From SMXQ01 sp033720855 (GTDB lineage: Bacteria > Pseudomonadota > Alphaproteobacteria > SMXQ01): 64,000 nt of DNA. Below, piece after piece: positions 63,232-64,000 of this stretch (within the stretch, counting starts at the first letter, position 1; every line of letters starts with the position of its first letter). The stretch lies in assembly GCA_033720855.1 (NCBI GenBank), contig JAWWBR010000002.1, positions 1 to 64,000 of the forward strand. Reading direction: 5' to 3'. Under the pieces are notes generated by a model. It saw nothing but the letters and a program-made list of their open reading frames with translations. It ran no database searches and was not told the origin of the DNA. The position numbers were made by a program, and so were the translations under genes.

Positions 63232-63468
63232 TTCATCCTCCCATGACGGCAACGGCAGATCCCGTGCGGCGGCCTCCATGGGATCGCCGCGCGTCTCGGA
63301 AAAGGGTACTCCTCGGGCCCGGTGGCGGCAAGGTCGATCCCGGAGGCCTGAGCGGGCCGCGATGCCGGCATCGATTGCGCCGGCACGGCCATTGCCGGCG
63401 GCCTGGGCGCCTTGGCCATTGCGCCCGGCGCGCGGCTGTGGCACAAGGGCCGCAACACGGAGGCCCCC

Positions 63469-64000
63469 ATGACCCGCCGTCGATTTTTGTTGTTCGTTCT
63501 CGTTGGCGCCCTGCTGGCAGCGCCGTCCGGGGCCGGTGCCGCCACGCCGATAGCCCAGGCGGACGGGTTCGCCGCCTGGCTCAAGCAGGTGTACCAGGAG
63601 GGCCTGGAGCGGGGCATTTCCAAGGCCACCCTGGATACCGCCCTGACCGGATTGACGCCGCTGGAGCGCGTGATCAAGCTGGACCGGCGCCAGCCCGAGT
63701 TCACCCAGACCTTCCGCGAATACATCAATCGACGGGTCAGCCCCTGGCGCGTCAGCACCGGACGCGAGCGCCTTGCCACCCATGGCACGGTGCTGAAGGC
63801 GGTCGGCCAACGCTTCGGCGTACAGCCCCGCTTCATCGTGGCGCTGTGGGGCATAGAGACCAATTTCGGCCGTCATACCGGCGGGTTTTCGGTGGTCCGC
63901 GCGCTGGCGACGCTGGCCTTCGACGGCCGCCGGTCAGCCTATTTCCGCAAGGAATTGTTCAACGCGCTGACGATCATCGATCAAGGGCATATCGCCGCCG
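63469..64000 (+). CDS. MltB-like lytic transglycosylase (3' end cut)
   Basis: Start ATG 63469 with GGAGG upstream; the window edge cuts it after about 177 residues. Signal peptide to about residue 25 (GAGAATP). The body matches lytic murein transglycosylase of the MltB/SltB type: FAAWLKQVYQEGLERGIS at the N-terminus, RFIVALWGIETNFGRHTG with the catalytic Glu, and RSAYFRKELFNALTIID. It cuts peptidoglycan in the periplasm. The rest is outside the window. Confidence 0.95.
   Translation, partial: MTRRRFLLFVLVGALLAAPSGAGAATPIAQADGFAAWLKQVYQEGLERGISKATLDTALTGLTPLERVIKLDRRQPEFTQTFREYINRRVSPWRVSTGRERLATHGTVLKAVGQRFGVQPRFIVALWGIETNFGRHTGGFSVVRALATLAFDGRRSAYFRKELFNALTIIDQGHIAA

Noticed and set aside
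1..64000. Mobile element, prophage or integrated island
   Set aside because: No transposase, integrase, phage gene, direct-repeat boundary or base-composition break was seen; the only tRNA (Ser) has no integrase beside it.

Overview
The window looks like a chromosomal piece of a free-living Gram-negative alphaproteobacterium, probably Rhodospirillales in the broad sense. This is inferred from the high G+C, the wobble-position bias, the recG / sdhE-mfd cluster, outer-membrane and periplasmic proteins, and three TctC-type solute receptors. I saw no plasmid, phage, IS or CRISPR hallmark. It holds about 51 protein genes, two of them cut by the window edges, and one tRNA.

Layout. 1-6015: sensing (a chemoreceptor with duplicated PAS domains, an OmpR-type regulator, and a hybrid kinase with a periplasmic binding protein fused at its N-terminus). 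6408-9605: small stress and envelope genes (CBS protein, DUF454, two coupled small proteins, HspQ, DUF502). 9587-16842: recG, sdhE-mfd, a DsbA/FrnE-like protein and a DUF123 nuclease-like protein. 16993-26260: the most unusual part, a putative phosphate/polyphosphate locus. It has a large secreted repeat protein, a phytase-like secreted protein, a PhnD-like binding protein with a sensor kinase, a histidine acid phosphatase with altered catalytic residues, a VTC-type polyphosphate polymerase domain protein and a DUF4956 membrane protein. 26748-49893: a catabolic and transport region with a VOC dioxygenase-like/M29-like pair, an M20 peptidase, a tripartite tricarboxylate transporter plus two orphan TctC receptors, a crotonase, a class III CoA-transferase, a degenerate SDR, an FkbM methyltransferase, a dienelactone hydrolase, an MFS carrier, a fumarylacetoacetate-hydrolase-like protein, an LVIVD-repeat protein and an iron/putrescine-type ABC importer. 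50329-64000: an outer-membrane barrel, a secreted Fn3-like protein, a membrane-anchored LuxR-type regulator, a TPR-sulfotransferase, tRNA-Ser(UGA), an NfeD-SPFH pair, a PAS/HD-GYP protein, AsmA, a YCII-like protein with an amidohydrolase, and the start of a lytic transglycosylase.

How it fits together. The 20-26 kb block could link sensing of a phosphorus compound to synthesis and membrane handling of polyphosphate, with a phosphatase-fold protein that appears to have lost part of its catalytic apparatus acting in the periplasm. This is inference from domain content and gene order only. The 27-50 kb block resembles a catabolic island for imported carboxylates or aromatic acids, with many single genes in alternating directions instead of one long operon.

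Several proteins keep a fold but lose catalytic residues: the histidine phosphatase (second Arg and the Asp of HD), the SDR (Ser and Tyr), the crotonase (both Glu) and the HD-GYP protein (Lys after HDIG). Two of the three TctC receptors share an extra C-terminal module of about 70 residues ending in DCKS.
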